Shown in pieces: positions 1-12,510 of a stretch of 64,000 bases of DNA. Both the position numbers and the translations under genes were made by a program. Position 1 is the first letter of the stretch; the number at the start of each line of letters is the position of its first letter. The DNA is from Ypsolopha sequella. Lineage: Eukaryota > Arthropoda > Insecta > Lepidoptera > Ypsolophidae. The notes under the pieces were generated by a model, which worked only from the letters and a program-made list of their open reading frames with translations, was not told the DNA's origin and searched no databases. The stretch covers positions 461,501 through 525,500 of the forward strand of contig OW203987.1 of assembly GCA_934047225.1 (NCBI GenBank), read 5' to 3'.

Positions 1-81
1 TAATTAAGTTTAAATTATTATTATTAATATTATCTTTAATTTTTAATGCATGCGTTTCTCATTATATTGTTTGTTTTTTAA

Positions 82-2645
82 AGAATATTTGTAACAAACT
101 ACACTCTACTACACAGAGTATTCTAGTATGGAGTGTAGTTATACTATGTAATTAATTACTTATATTATTTGTAACAAACTACACTCTACTACACAGAGCA
201 TTCTAGTATGGAGTGTAGTTATACTATGTAATTAATTACTTATATTATTTGTAACAAACTACACTCTACTACACAGAGTATTCTAGTATGGAGTGTAGTT
301 ATACTATGTAATTAATTACTTATATTATTTGTAACAAACTACACTCTACTACACAGAGTATTCTAGTATGGAGTGTAGTTATACTATGTAATTAATTACT
401 TATATTATTTGTAACAAACTACACTCTACTACACAGAGTATTCTAGTATGGAGTGTAGTTATACTATGTAATTAATTACTTATATTATTTGTAACAAACT
501 ACACTCTACTACACAGAGTATTCTAGTATGGAGTGTAGTTATGCTATGTAATTAATTACTTATAATATTTGTAACAAACTACACTCTACTACACAGAGTA
601 TTCTAGTATGGAGTGTAGTTATGCTATGTAATTAATTACTTATAATATTTGTAACAAACTACACTCTACTACACAGAGTATTCTAGTATGGAGTGTAGTT
701 ATGCTATGTAATTAATTACTTATAATATTTGTAACAAACTACACTCTACTACACAGAGTATTCTAGTATGGAGTGTAGTTATGCTATGTAATTAATTACT
801 TATAATATTTGTAACAAACTACACTCTACTACACAGAGTATTCTAGTATGGAGTGTAGTTATACTATGTAATTAATTACTTATATTATTTGTAACAAACT
901 ACACTCTACTACACAGAGTATTCTAGTATGGAGTGTAGTTATGCTATGTAATTAATTACTTATAATATTTGTAACAAACTACACTCTACTACACAGAGTA
1001 TTCTAGTATGGAGTGTAGTTATGCTATGTAATTAATTACTTATAATATTTGTAACAAACTACACTCTACTACACAGAGTATTCTAGTATGGAGTGTAGTT
1101 ATGCTATGTAATTAATTACTTATAATATTTGTAACAAACTACACTCTACTACACAGAGTATTCTAGTATGGAGTGTAGTTATACTATGTAATTAATTACT
1201 TATATTATTTGTAACAAACTACACTCTACTACACAGAGTATTCTAGTATGGAGTGTAGTTATACTATGTAATTAATTACTTATATTATTTGTAACAAACT
1301 ACACTCTACTACACAGAGTATTCTAGTATGGAGTGTAGTTATACTATGTAATTAATTACTTATATTATTTGTAACAAACTACACTCTACTACACAGAGTA
1401 TTCTAGTATGGAGTGTAGTTATACTATGTAATTAATTACTTATATTATTTGTAACAAACTACACTCTACTACACAGAGTATTCTAGTATGGAGTGTAGTT
1501 ATGCTATGTAATTAATTACTTATAATATTTGTAACAAACTACACTCTACTACACAGAGTATTCTAGTATGGAGTGTAGTTATGCTATGTAATTAATTACT
1601 TATAATATTTGTAACAAACTACACTCTACTACACAGAGTATTCTAGTATGGAGTGTAGTTATGCTATGTAATTAATTACTTATAATATTTGTAACAAACT
1701 ACACTCTACTACACAGAGTATTCTAGTATGGAGTGTAGTTATGCTATGTAATTAATTACTTATAATATTTGTAACAAACTACACTCTACTACACAGAGTA
1801 TTCTAGTATGGAGTGTAGTTATGCTATGTAATTAATTACTTATAATATTTGTAACAAACTACACTCTACTACACAGAGTATTCTAGTATGGAGTGTAGTC
1901 ATACTATGTAATTAATTACTTATAATATTTGTAACAAACTACACTCTACTACACAGAGTATTCTAGTATGGAGTGTAGTTATGCTATGTAATTAATTACT
2001 TATAATATTTGTAACAAACTACACTCTACTACACAGAGTATTCTAGTATGGAGTGTAGTCATACTATGTAATTAATTACTTATAATATTTGTAACAAACT
2101 ACACTCTACTACACAGAGTATTCTAGTATAAGAGTGTAGTGATACTATGTAATTAATTACTTATAATATTTGTAACAAACTACACTCTACTACACAGAGT
2201 ATTCTAGTATGGAGTGTAGTTATACTATGTAATTAATTAATTATAATATTTGTAACAAACTACACTCTACTACACAGAGTATTCTAGTATGGAGTGTAGT
2301 TATACTATGTAATTAATTACTTATATTATTTGTAACAAACTACACTCTACTACACAGAGTATTCTAGTATGGAGTGTAGTTATGCTATGTAATTAATTAC
2401 TTATAATATTTGTAACAAACTACACTCTACTACACAGAGTATTCTAGTATAAGAGTGTAGTGATACTATGTAATTAATTACTTATAATATTTGTAACAAA
2501 CTACACTCTACTACACAGAGTATTCTAGTATGGAGTGTAGTTATACTATGTAATTAATTACTTATAATATTTGTAACAAACTACACTCTACTACACAGAG
2601 TATTCTAGTATGGAGTGTAGTTATACTATGTAATTAATTACTCGT
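82..2645. repeat. Satellite array A, 80-bp unit, about 32 copies
   Basis: The unit starts GTAACAAACTACACTCTACT and repeats every 80 bases with very little divergence. The main variants are ATACTATG versus ATGCTATG and TATATT versus TATAAT, and they occur in runs of neighbouring units. Two units (near 2127 and 2449) carry the altered segment GTATAAGAGTGTAGTGATAC. Every standard unit contains a perfect 10-bp inverted repeat, AACTACACTC and GAGTGTAGTT, separated by about 24 bases, so each monomer can fold into a hairpin. The array may extend from just inside the left edge; bases 1-81 are AT-rich flank. There is no coding potential. Confidence 0.97.
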
Positions 2646-3137
2646 AGTTTTTCTTTTATGAGACTAATAAACATTTTTTCATTTTGTTCACAATGTAACA
2701 TAACTGAACCAGTAATGTAGTTGTAAAAGTAGTTAAATATATACCGAGCGTTAGTTTGAAGCCCCCGTACCTCTGTGCCCAGTACATAATGTACACTGAC
2801 AGTAGGTGTTGGCTGTTGCCCCAGCGCTAACAACGATTCTAACAACGGTTCTAACAACGGTTCTAACAACGGTTCTAAACGCCAGAGAAGGATACAATCA
2901 TAATATCTGACTGTCGATGAACATACAAACAGGCAGTCATTTATATCATTTAACTCTTTGGTCGACTGCTACAAATGTCACATCGCTACATATTGTGACA
3001 AAACGAATATCCATCCGCGTTATGATATTATGAAAATGTATTTATTTATTGGCGAATCTTTCTCCGCCACCTGACGGGTATCACTTCAGTTTCTACATTA
3101 TCATTGGATGTGTTTTAAATCATCTAAATTTATTTTT
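2646..3137. other. Non-repetitive spacer with a 12-bp quadruple repeat
   Basis: No gene is supported here. At 2827-2874 the 12-base unit CTAACAACGGTT is repeated four times (first copy CTAACAACGATT). This explains the LEPLLEPLLESL repeat at the start of an 82-codon minus-strand frame, which has no other support. Confidence 0.6.
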
Positions 3138-3141
3138 AAAT

Positions 3142-3218
3142 TAAAATTCGACACCTTTTATGTGTATAATGTAAGTAATAAATTATTGATTATACACACA
3201 AAAGGTGTCAAATTTTAA
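3142..3218. repeat. Imperfect inverted repeat beside satellite B
   Basis: Left arm 3142-3170 and right arm 3189-3218 are near-perfect reverse complements (core ACACCTTTTATGTGTATAAT against its complement, two mismatches) around an 18-base AT-rich loop. It abuts the first unit of the 89-bp array. It could be a MITE remnant or a feature of the array edge; no target duplication is visible. Confidence 0.75.
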
Positions 3219-3224
3219 TAGAGT

Positions 3225-5655
3225 AATATCATTATTGTGGAACTAGTACACGAGTGCTATTTGTGTGTATCTTGTAAATAGGTATGTAAATATGATATAA
3301 TAGAAATGTAATATAATTATTGTGTAACTATGTAGTACACGAGTGCTATTTGTGTGTATCTTGTAAATAGATATGTAAATATGATATAATAGAAATGTAA
3401 TATAATTATTGTGTAACTATGTAGTACACGAGTGCTATTTGTGTGTATCTTGTAAATAGGTATGTAAATATGATATAATAGAAATGTAATATAATTATTG
3501 TGTAACTATGTAGTACACGAGTGCTATTTGTGTGTATCTTGTAAATAGATATGTAAATATGATATAATAGAAATGTAATATAATTATTGTGTAACTATGT
3601 AGTACACGAGTGCTATTTGTGTGTATCTTGTAAATAGATATGTAAATATGATATAATAGAAATGTAATATAATTATTGTGTAACTATGTAGTACACGAGT
3701 GCTATTTGTGTGTATCTTGTAAATAGGTATGTAAATATGATATAATAGAAATGTAATATAATTATTGTGTAACTATGTAGTACACGAGTGCTATTTGTGT
3801 GTATCTTGTAAATAGGTATGTAAATATGATATAATAGAAATGTAATATAATTATTGTGTAACTATGTAGTACACGAGTGCTATTTGTGTGTATCTTGTAA
3901 ATAGATATGTAAATATGATATAATAGAAATGTAATATAATTATTGTGTAACTATGTAGTACACGAGTGCTATTTGTGTGTATCTTGTAAATAGGTATGTA
4001 AATATGATATAATAGAAATGTAATATAATTATTGTGTACCTATGTAGTACACGAGTGCTATTTGTGTGTATCTTGTAAATAGATATGTAAATATGATATA
4101 ATAGAAATGTAATATAATTATTGTGTAACTATGTAGTACACGAGTGCTATTTGTGTGTATCTTGTAAATAGATATGTAAATATGATATAATAGAAATGTA
4201 ATATAATTATCGTGTAACTATGTAGTACACGAGTGCTATTTGTGTGTATCTTGTAAATAGATATGTAAATATGATATAATAGAAATGTAATATAATTATT
4301 GTGTAACTATGTAGTACACGAGTGCTATTTGTGTGTATCTTGTAAATAGATATGTAAATATGATATAATAGAAATGTAATATAATTATTGTGTAACTATG
4401 TAGTACACGAGTGCTATTTGTGTGTATCTTGTAAATAGATATGTAAATATGATATAATAGAAATGTAATATAATTATTGTGTAACTATGTAGTACACGAG
4501 TGCTATTTGTGTGTATCTTGTAAATAGATATGTAAATATGATATAATAGAAATGTAATATAATTATTGTGTAATTATGTAGTACACGAGTGCTATTTGTG
4601 TGTATCTTGTAAATAGGTATGTAAATATGATATAATAGAAATGTAATATAATTATTGTGTAACTATGTAGTACACGAGTGCTATTTGTGTGTATCTTGTA
4701 AATAGATATGTAAATATGATATAATAGAAATGTAATATAATTATTGTGTAACTATGTAGTACACGAGTGCTATTTGTGTGTATCTTGTAAATAGGTATGT
4801 AAATATGATATAATAGAAATGTAATATAATTATTGTGTAACTATGTAGTACACGAGTGCTATTTGTGTGTATCTTGTAAATAGATATGTAAATATGATAT
4901 AATAGAAATGTAATATAATTATTGTGTAACTATGTAGTACACGAGTGCTATTTGTGTGTATCTTGTAAATAGATATGTAAATATGATATAATAGAAATGT
5001 AATATAATTATCGTGTAACTATGTAGTACACGAGTGCTATTTGTGTGTATCTTGTAAATAGATATGTAAATATGATATAATAGAAATGTAATATAATTAT
5101 TGTGTAACTATGTAGTACACGAGTGCTATTTGTGTGTATCTTGTAAATAGGTATGTAAATATGATATAATAGAAATGTAATATAATTATTGTGTAACTAT
5201 GTAGTACACGAGTGCTATTTGTGTGTATCTTGTAAATAGATATGTAAATATGATATAATAGAAATGTAATATAATTATCGTGTAACTATGTAGTACACGA
5301 GTGCTATTTGTGTGTATCTTGTAAATAGATATGTAAATATGATATAATAGAAATGTAATATAATTATTGTGTAACTATGTAGTACACGAGTGCTATTTGT
5401 GTGTATCTTGTAAATAGATATGTAAATATGATATAATAGAAATGTAATATAATTATCGTGTAACTATGTAGTACACGAGTGCTATTTGTGTGTATCTTGT
5501 AAATAGATATGTAAATATGATATAATAGAAATGTAATATAATTATCGTGTAACTATGTAGTACACGAGTGCTATTTGTGTGTATCTTGTAAATAGATATG
5601 TAAATATGATATCATAGAAATGTAATATAATTATTGTAGTACATGAGTGCTATTT
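3225..5655. repeat. Satellite array B, 89-bp unit, about 27 copies
   Basis: The unit contains GTAGTACACGAGTGCTATTT and ends near GATATAATAGAAATGTAATA; spacing is 89 bases (for example 3302, 3391, 3480). Divergence is very low. The commonest variants are ATAGATATG versus ATAGGTATG and TTATTGTG versus TTATCGTG. Each unit holds an imperfect short hairpin, GTGTAACT...AGTACAC. The first and last units are partial and more diverged. Not coding. Confidence 0.97.
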
Positions 5656-6535
5656 CTAGGAAAACAGTAATCTTGAATATAACTGGCCAAAAGCGTTTTA
5701 TTTAAATAAAAATATATTTGTACTGAACGGGTCAACACAGAAAAAGCTCTAACAGTTCCAAAATATTCCGTTTGACTGCTCCCGACAGTTTGTTATTTAT
5801 CGCGGAACCCTAAGTCAGTGTAACTGGCGAATAGCGATATCTTTTAGGAGCGTAATGAAATCGATACGACGACGACGTTCTAGCAGAAGTACGTTCAAGA
5901 TCTTGTGTACAATACCATCTTGTGTACAATACCATCTTGTGTACAATACCATCTTGTGTACAATAACATTTAAAAAAGTGCCGTTATAAAAAAGTTGTCA
6001 CAGGCACTATTTAGTATGCTACGGGCCTATAGCTGCAGTGACAATGCACTTACGTGCGGTAATAATAAAATTCTAACAAATCTCTTATTGTCGCTTTGGC
6101 AGCTGATTTTGTGGTCGTTTTGGAGTGTGGTCGGATATCTGAGGTCCCTATATGTTCTAGGTACTATAAATATTATAATATATTGTACAATAACAAGTTT
6201 ATCAAATAACAAAACATTATAACTTGTGTGAAGTAACGTAGTAGTCGATAGTGGATCCTCGGAGGACAGTCCGCGCCAAGTTATTAAATGCTAATTTAAC
6301 GGAATCTTCCCTGAAAATTACCATAGTTTGTAACTTCCCGTCGGTTTGCATATCGTCGCGTAGGCAAACATGACCCGACTGGAACACGGCGGACATGAGG
6401 GGCTCACAGATACTGACCGACGGACTCATATACATTCTATATACTGACTCTGTACCCTGATAATAGATTTGTGATTACTGTAAATTGAATTCATGATAAA
6501 TTATTTAGAAACATGTCGCATATCGCAAGATAATT
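5656..6535. other. Spacer with a 17-bp tandem repeat
   Basis: No supported gene. At 5901-5966 the 17-base unit TCTTGTGTACAATACCA occurs four times in tandem. Short open frames at 5995-6435 overlap each other on both strands and show no recognisable domain. Confidence 0.6.
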
Positions 6536-6612
6536 CCGTACCCAAAGCTGTCCGTATGTCACGGGTCTCTAGCTCTTAGACGGAATGAGATAGAAACCTG
6601 AAGTTTTTATGT
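6536..6612 (-). repeat. Fragment of lepidopteran interspersed repeat
   Basis: The segment starts ATTCCGTACCCAAAG and runs on through CTAGCTCTTAGACGGAATGA. It closely matches 19379-19510, but lacks the CTGT-rich middle of that copy. Orientation is called from the full copy at 33236-33533, whose 3' end in reverse complement reads GGGTTCTGTACCCAAAGGGT. Confidence 0.7.
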
Positions 6613-7142
6613 GTGACAGAATTAGAGCATTCCCTAAAATGAAATAAATATCTAGTTTGAAATAATTGGTCATATGTACAAAAAACTAAAAGAGCTAGGC
6701 CCGACTCGCACTTTTGCTCGACTCGTTTATTTGTTGTTTTGTTAAAATTTGCAGTAGTAATACATTGTTTTTCTTGTGTTGTTAAATTTAGTGTCTTGTA
6801 GTAATTGAAATGTGTATTAAATAAATCTTAGGTCTTTTTGAATTTATTTAAAAAATATATGAAACCTCTTCTGATTGCTACAAGTACCATCCCGAGCGTT
6901 TCACATATAAATCATTTTTCAATGCAAGTGCTCGTAAAGGCCCACTTTTTATGCATCAAAACCGAACAGAAAGTCGATTATTTTGCCCTAGGGCTTTATT
7001 ATTATTATTTTTTTTTTATTTATTTACAATGGTTAGCTAACCTGCAACCTTTCCTGTGTACCATAAATTTTATGCTTTTTTTCCACTGTTTAACGGCTCT
7101 AGATACAGTCCTTTTGAGCCTTAAAGTTCACAAGATTATATT
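6613..7142. other. Spacer, no gene recognised
   Basis: AT-rich sequence. A 110-codon plus-strand frame (6838-7170) is made largely of low-complexity tyrosine and phenylalanine codons around an ATT/TTT run and has no recognisable domain, so I do not call it. Confidence 0.5.
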
Positions 7143-7320
7143 TGTTTTATTTCCTCACACTATGCATTGAAAAACGTAGTGTGATACATGGACGTAAGAG
7201 CAATAAATTACTCAGTTACGTTTAAAACACTCGCTACGCTCGTGTTTTAAATCGTCCTTGTGATTTATTCCTTTTCGCCCTTGTAGCATAAACTACTAAT
7301 ATAGCTATAGTACGCTTTAT
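7143..7320. repeat. Interspersed repeat with internal hairpin, copy 1
   Basis: The segment begins near CACACTATGCATTGAAAAAC and is followed by AGCAATAAATTACTC. The same arrangement recurs at 30316-30436 (CACACTATGTATTGAACAAC ... GGCAATAACTTCTC). Both copies have the reverse complement of the AATAA-containing motif about 60 bases later and end near TTGTAGCATAAA. This suggests a short fold-back repeat family. Confidence 0.6.
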
Positions 7321-7492
7321 GCCTAACATAGATTTATTATGCCTAACCTATATCTAGAAACAAGATAATAATTTTTCACCATTTTCTCGTCAAACACTGG
7401 ATAAAATGCATGACTAATATAATAACATAAGCAAATGTGGTTTTTAAAAATGAAGATACCATCCGATATTTTATTTATTGTATATTATTATA

Positions 7493-9055
7493 CAATGTGT
7501 AACAGAAAGGTGTAACCATATTTGAAGATCTTATTTAGTCAATGGTATTGAACAACTTTTACTATGGAGCCAACCTCGAAATCTCAAAAAAAAATCAGTT
7601 CTTTCATACATTTCAAGGGGCATTGTATTTTTCTATGAAACAGTTTTTTTTTTTTTCGCGCTACAGGGTTTGTTCCGTAGTAAAAGTTGTTCTATACCAT
7701 GTTACGTGTGTAGGTGAGAAAGTATTAATACACACGCAAACAATTAAATATTAATTTATTAAAAAAAAGAATATGTAAATTAGGTTAAGTTAATATGTAA
7801 TTTTTTTTTAAAAAACAATATGTGAGACGGTAAAAGAAATAGTTTCTCAGGGTGAGGGTGGTTTCAGTCTTAAGTCTTTCTGGTTTTACCCGCACTGGCA
7901 CTATACCGCACTTCCCTCGTAGATGTTGTTGACCAAGTCGTGCAGTAGGGTTGGCACGACTGTTCCGGTTCGTGAAATCAAGTTGCTCAGTAGGTCTCCA
8001 GGCAGGCACTAGTTGCAGTAGTCACTGGATGAACTCAGCCGTAGAATTCTTAGATTCCGGTCAGTAGGTATTTTGTTCCGGTTCGTGAAACCTGGAATCC
8101 GGTTGAAGATTGGACCGTTACTAAAGTATCCAGTTGTTTCCCTTGACTGCAACATCTTTTGCTAGCAAGAATAGCAATTCGTAGAGGTAATGCGGCAAGG
8201 TGCTAATTACAATAAAATGCATCAATGATGTGGCAGTCAAGGTTTGAGCAGAAGGACATTGCTAGTGATAAAAAAATGAGACAGTGAATTAATGCTGTAT
8301 AGATGCATATGAAATATTATAATGAAATGAAATTCTACTCGACTAATGAAATAATAATGTGTAAGCTAGCTCATAGATTTATTTAATGATTTACATGAAT
8401 GTTATTATGATCATAGATTAAGAAAACAATAGTACTAATGGACGAGCTAGATAATAGATTTAAATTTAGGCACAGACTATGAACATGATATGAACTAATA
8501 ACGATAACGTCACTATTTCTACATGAAATTTAGCTACAATGACAGTAAACAATTGTGAGCAATGAAATAAAATTCAATATGTAATACATACCAACGATAA
8601 AACACTTTTAGGCAAAAACATAGTTGGATGACATGACAAGGTCATGGCAGTAATCACGACGAGAAATTTGTACTTAGCAATTAAAGCAATAAACACACAA
8701 CTTACCCAAAGTTGGGATAAGACACTATAACAATATTCACTAAAATATGTAGCAAAAAAGAAATAAAAATCATCTGATAAATCAGCCACAAAGTATTCGA
8801 CCGTTCCGTAAAGGTCAATGGACGAATGCGTTCTCCTCTCGCGGCTCCGAAACGTTCTCGAGATTTGAATTTGAAATACGAGTTGGCACGAGTTTGTCCG
8901 ATCATTTACGAAGCAGCGTTTAGTATTTGCTTTAGTTAATTTTGTTTTTATTTTAATGCATATTTTTTAACAATAACGTTTATTATGTAGACAACGTCAC
9001 AACCATTGACAGAATAAGCTCTTGAAATATGGTTACACCTTTCTGTTACACGTTG
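7493..9055. mobile_element. Non-autonomous DNA element with about 40-bp terminal inverted repeats
   Basis: The left end CAATGTGTAACAGAAAGGTG and the right end CACCTTTCTGTTACACGTTG are reverse complements with one mismatch. Similarity continues inward for about 40 bases (7493-7531 against 9017-9055). TA dinucleotides flank both ends, as expected for a Tc1/mariner-like target. The 1.56-kb interior holds only short frames on both strands and no transposase, so this is a MITE-like or internally decayed copy. A motif GTTCCGGTTCGTGAAA occurs twice inside (near 7965 and 8074). The superfamily assignment is inference from the TA flank. Confidence 0.75.
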
Positions 9056-9411
9056 TATATGTATTTTATAATTTATCATTTATATTAATATGTGGCATCC
9101 AGTGGAATCCTGGAATAATTCTAAATTCTAATTTAAACTCCAATATTTTGAAAATTGTTTAAAACAATAATTTCCTTGGCAGTACTGCAGCTTTGAGTCT
9201 TACGAACGGTCACAGAAAGTTGAAGAAACAAAATATTTGAAAAAAGAACACGGATTTTAGTAATTTGGTGCATTTTAAGATTTTCCCGCCAATTTCACAG
9301 TGCTAGTCACCTTCAGCCAAAAAATAATGATTTGATTGTTCTGTTTATTGATGATGATTTTATGTCCGGGCACTTTTGTGGAGGACTACAATTTTAGTCA
9401 TCCTCCGAATG
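9056..9411. other. Spacer, nothing recognised
   Basis: AT-rich sequence between the inverted-repeat element and satellite C. I see no gene, RNA or repeat. Confidence 0.5.
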
Positions 9412-12400
9412 TGAACTATTGTTGGGCGACTGTTGACGCAGTAGAGGTACGATGTACACGATCTACAACTATTGTTGGGCGAGTGTTGACGCAGTAGAGG
9501 TACGATGTACACGATCTACAACTATTGTTAGGCGAGTGTTGACGCAGTAGAGGTACGATGTACACGATCTACAACTATTGTTGGACGAGTGTTGACGCAG
9601 TAGAGGTACGATGTACACGATCTACAACTATTGTTGGACGAGTGTTGACGCAGTAGAGGTACGATGTACACGATCTACAACTATTGTTGGACGAGTGTTG
9701 ACGCAGTAGAGGTACGATGTACACGATCTACAACTATTGTTGGGCGAGTGTTGACGCAGTAGAGGTACGATGTACACGATCTACAACTATTGTTGGGCGA
9801 CTGTTGACGCAGTAGAGGTACGATGTACACGATCTACAACTATTGTTGGGCGAGTGTTGACGCAGTAGAGGTACGATGTACACGATCTACAACTATTGTT
9901 GGGCGAGTGTTGACGCAGTAGAGGTACGATGTACACGATCTACAACTATTGTTGGGCGAGTGTTGACGCAGTAGAGGTACGATGTACACGATCTACAACT
10001 ATTGTTGGACGAGTGTTGACGCAGTAGAGGTACGATGTACACGATCTACAACTATTGTTGGACGAGTGTTGACGCAGTAGAGGTACGATGTACACGATCT
10101 ACAACTATTGTTGGGCGACTGTTGACGCAGTAGAGGTACGATGTACACGATCTACAACTATTGTTGGACGAGTGTTGACGCAGTAGAGGTACGATGTACA
10201 CGATCTACAACTATTGTTGGACGAGTGTTGACGCAGTAGAGGTACGATGTACACGATCTACAACTATTGTTGGACGAGTATTGACGCAGTAGAGGTACGA
10301 TGTACACGATCTACAACTATTGTTGGACGAGTGTTGACGCAGTAGAGGTACGATGTACACGATCTACAACTATTGTTGGACGAGTGTTGACGCAGTAGAG
10401 GTACGATGTACACGATCTACAACTATTGTTGGACGAGTGTTGACGCAGTAGAGGTACGACGTACACGATCTACAACTATTGTTGGGCGAGTGTTGACGCA
10501 GTAGAGGTACGATGTACACGATCTACAACTATTGTTGGACGAGTGTTGACGCAGTAGAGGTACGATGTACACGATCTACAACTATTGTTGGACGAGTGTT
10601 GACGCAGTAGAGGTACGATGTACACGATCTACAACTATTGTTGGACGAGTGTTGACGCAGTAGAGGTACGATGTACACGATCTACAACTATTGTTGGACG
10701 AGTGTTGACGCAGTAGAGGTACGATGTAAACGATCTACAACTATTGTTGGACGAGTGTTGACGCAGTAGAGGTACGACGTACACGATCTACAACTATTGT
10801 TGGACGAGTGTTGATGCAGTAGAGGTACGACGTACACGATCTACAACTTTTGTTGGACGAGTGTTGACGCAGTAGAGGTACGACGTACACGATCTACAAC
10901 TATTGTTGGACGAGTGTTGACGCAGTAGAGGTACGACGTTCACGATCTACAACTATTGTTGGACGAGTGTTGACGCAGTAGAGGTACGACGTACACGATC
11001 TACAACTATTGTTGGACGAGTGTTGACGCAGTAGAGGTACGATGTAAACGATCTACAACTATTGTTGGACGAGTGTTGACGCAGTAGAGGTACGACGTAC
11101 ACGATCCACAACTATTGTTGGACGACTGTTGACGCAGTAGAGGTACGACGTACACGATCTACAACTATTGTTGGACGACTGTTGACGCAGTAGAGGTACG
11201 ACGTACACGATCTACAACTATTGTTGGACGACTGTTGACGCAGTAGAGGTACGACGTACACGATCTACAACTATTGTTGGACGACTGTTGACGCAGTAGA
11301 GGTACGACGTACACGATCTACAACTATTGTTGGACGACTGTTGACGCAGTAGAGGTACGACGTACACGATCTACAACTATTGTTGGACGACTGTTGACGC
11401 AGTAGAGGTACGACGTACACGATCTACAACTATTGTTGGACGAGTGTTGACGCAGTAGAGGTACGATGTAAACGATCTACAACTATTGTTGGACGAGTGT
11501 TGACGCAGTAGAGGTACGACGTACACGATCTACAACTATTGTTGGACGACTGTTGACGCAGTAGAGGTACGACGTACACGATCTACAACTATTGTTGGAC
11601 GACTGTTGACGCAGTAGAGGTACGACGTACACGATCTACAACTATTGTTGGACGACTGTTGACGCAGTAGAGGTACGACGTACACGATCTACAACTATTG
11701 TTGGACGAGTGTTGACGCAGTAGAGGTACGACGTACACGATCTACAACTATTGTTGGACGACTGTTGACGCAGTAGAGGTACGACGTACACGATCTACAA
11801 CTATTTTTGGACGAGTGTTGACGCAGTAGAGGTACGACGTACACGATCTACAACTATTGTTGGACGACTGTTGACGCAGTAGAGGTACGACGTACACGAT
11901 CTACAACTATTGTTGGACGACTGTTGACGCAGTAGAGGTACGACGTACACGATCTACAACTATTGTTGGACGACTGTTGACGCAGTAGAGGTACGACGTA
12001 CACGATCTACAACTATTGTTGGACGACTGTTGACGCAGTAGAGGTACGATGTACACGATCTACAACTATTGTTGGACGAGTGTTGACGCAGTAGAGGTAC
12101 GACGTACACGATCTACAACTATTGTTGGGCGAGTGTTGACGCAGTAGAGGTACGATGTACACGATCTACAACTATTGTTGGACGAGTGTTGACGCAGTAG
12201 AGGTACGATGTACACGATCTACAACTATTGTTGGACGACTGTTGACGCAGTAGAGGTACGACGTACACGATCTACAACTATTGTTGGACGAGTGTTGACG
12301 CAGTAGAGGTACGACGTACACGATCTACAACTATTGTTGGACGAGTGTTGACGCAGTAGAGGTACGATGTAAACGATCTACAACTATTGTTGGACGACTG

Positions 12401-12510
12401 TTGACGCAGTAGAGGTACGACGTACACGATCTACAACTATTGTTGGACGACTGTTGACGCAGTAGAGGTACGACGTACACGATCTACAACTATTGTTGGG
12501 TGAGTGTTGA
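9412..12510. repeat. Satellite array C, 53-bp unit, about 58 copies
   Basis: The unit contains GAGTGTTGACGCAGTAGAGG and TACACGATCTACAACTATTG with 53-base spacing (for example 9481 and 9534). Variable sites are GGGCGA/GGACGA, GAGTGTT/GACTGTT and GATGTAC/GACGTAC, plus a rarer GATGTAAAC. The GATGTAC form dominates the left half and GACGTAC the right half. The latter contains the short mirror GTAC-GAC-GTAC. The right edge is GGGTGAGTGTTGACTCCTGG. The array has more GC than its surroundings and no useful open frame. Confidence 0.97.

Noticed and set aside
1..5655. CRISPR array
   Set aside because: The repeats have no unique spacers; the whole unit is repeated, so these are satellites. The sequence is eukaryotic.
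6838..7170. 110-codon plus-strand frame
   Set aside because: Low-complexity Tyr/Phe run derived from an ATT/TTT stretch, no domain, and no splice or promoter context.
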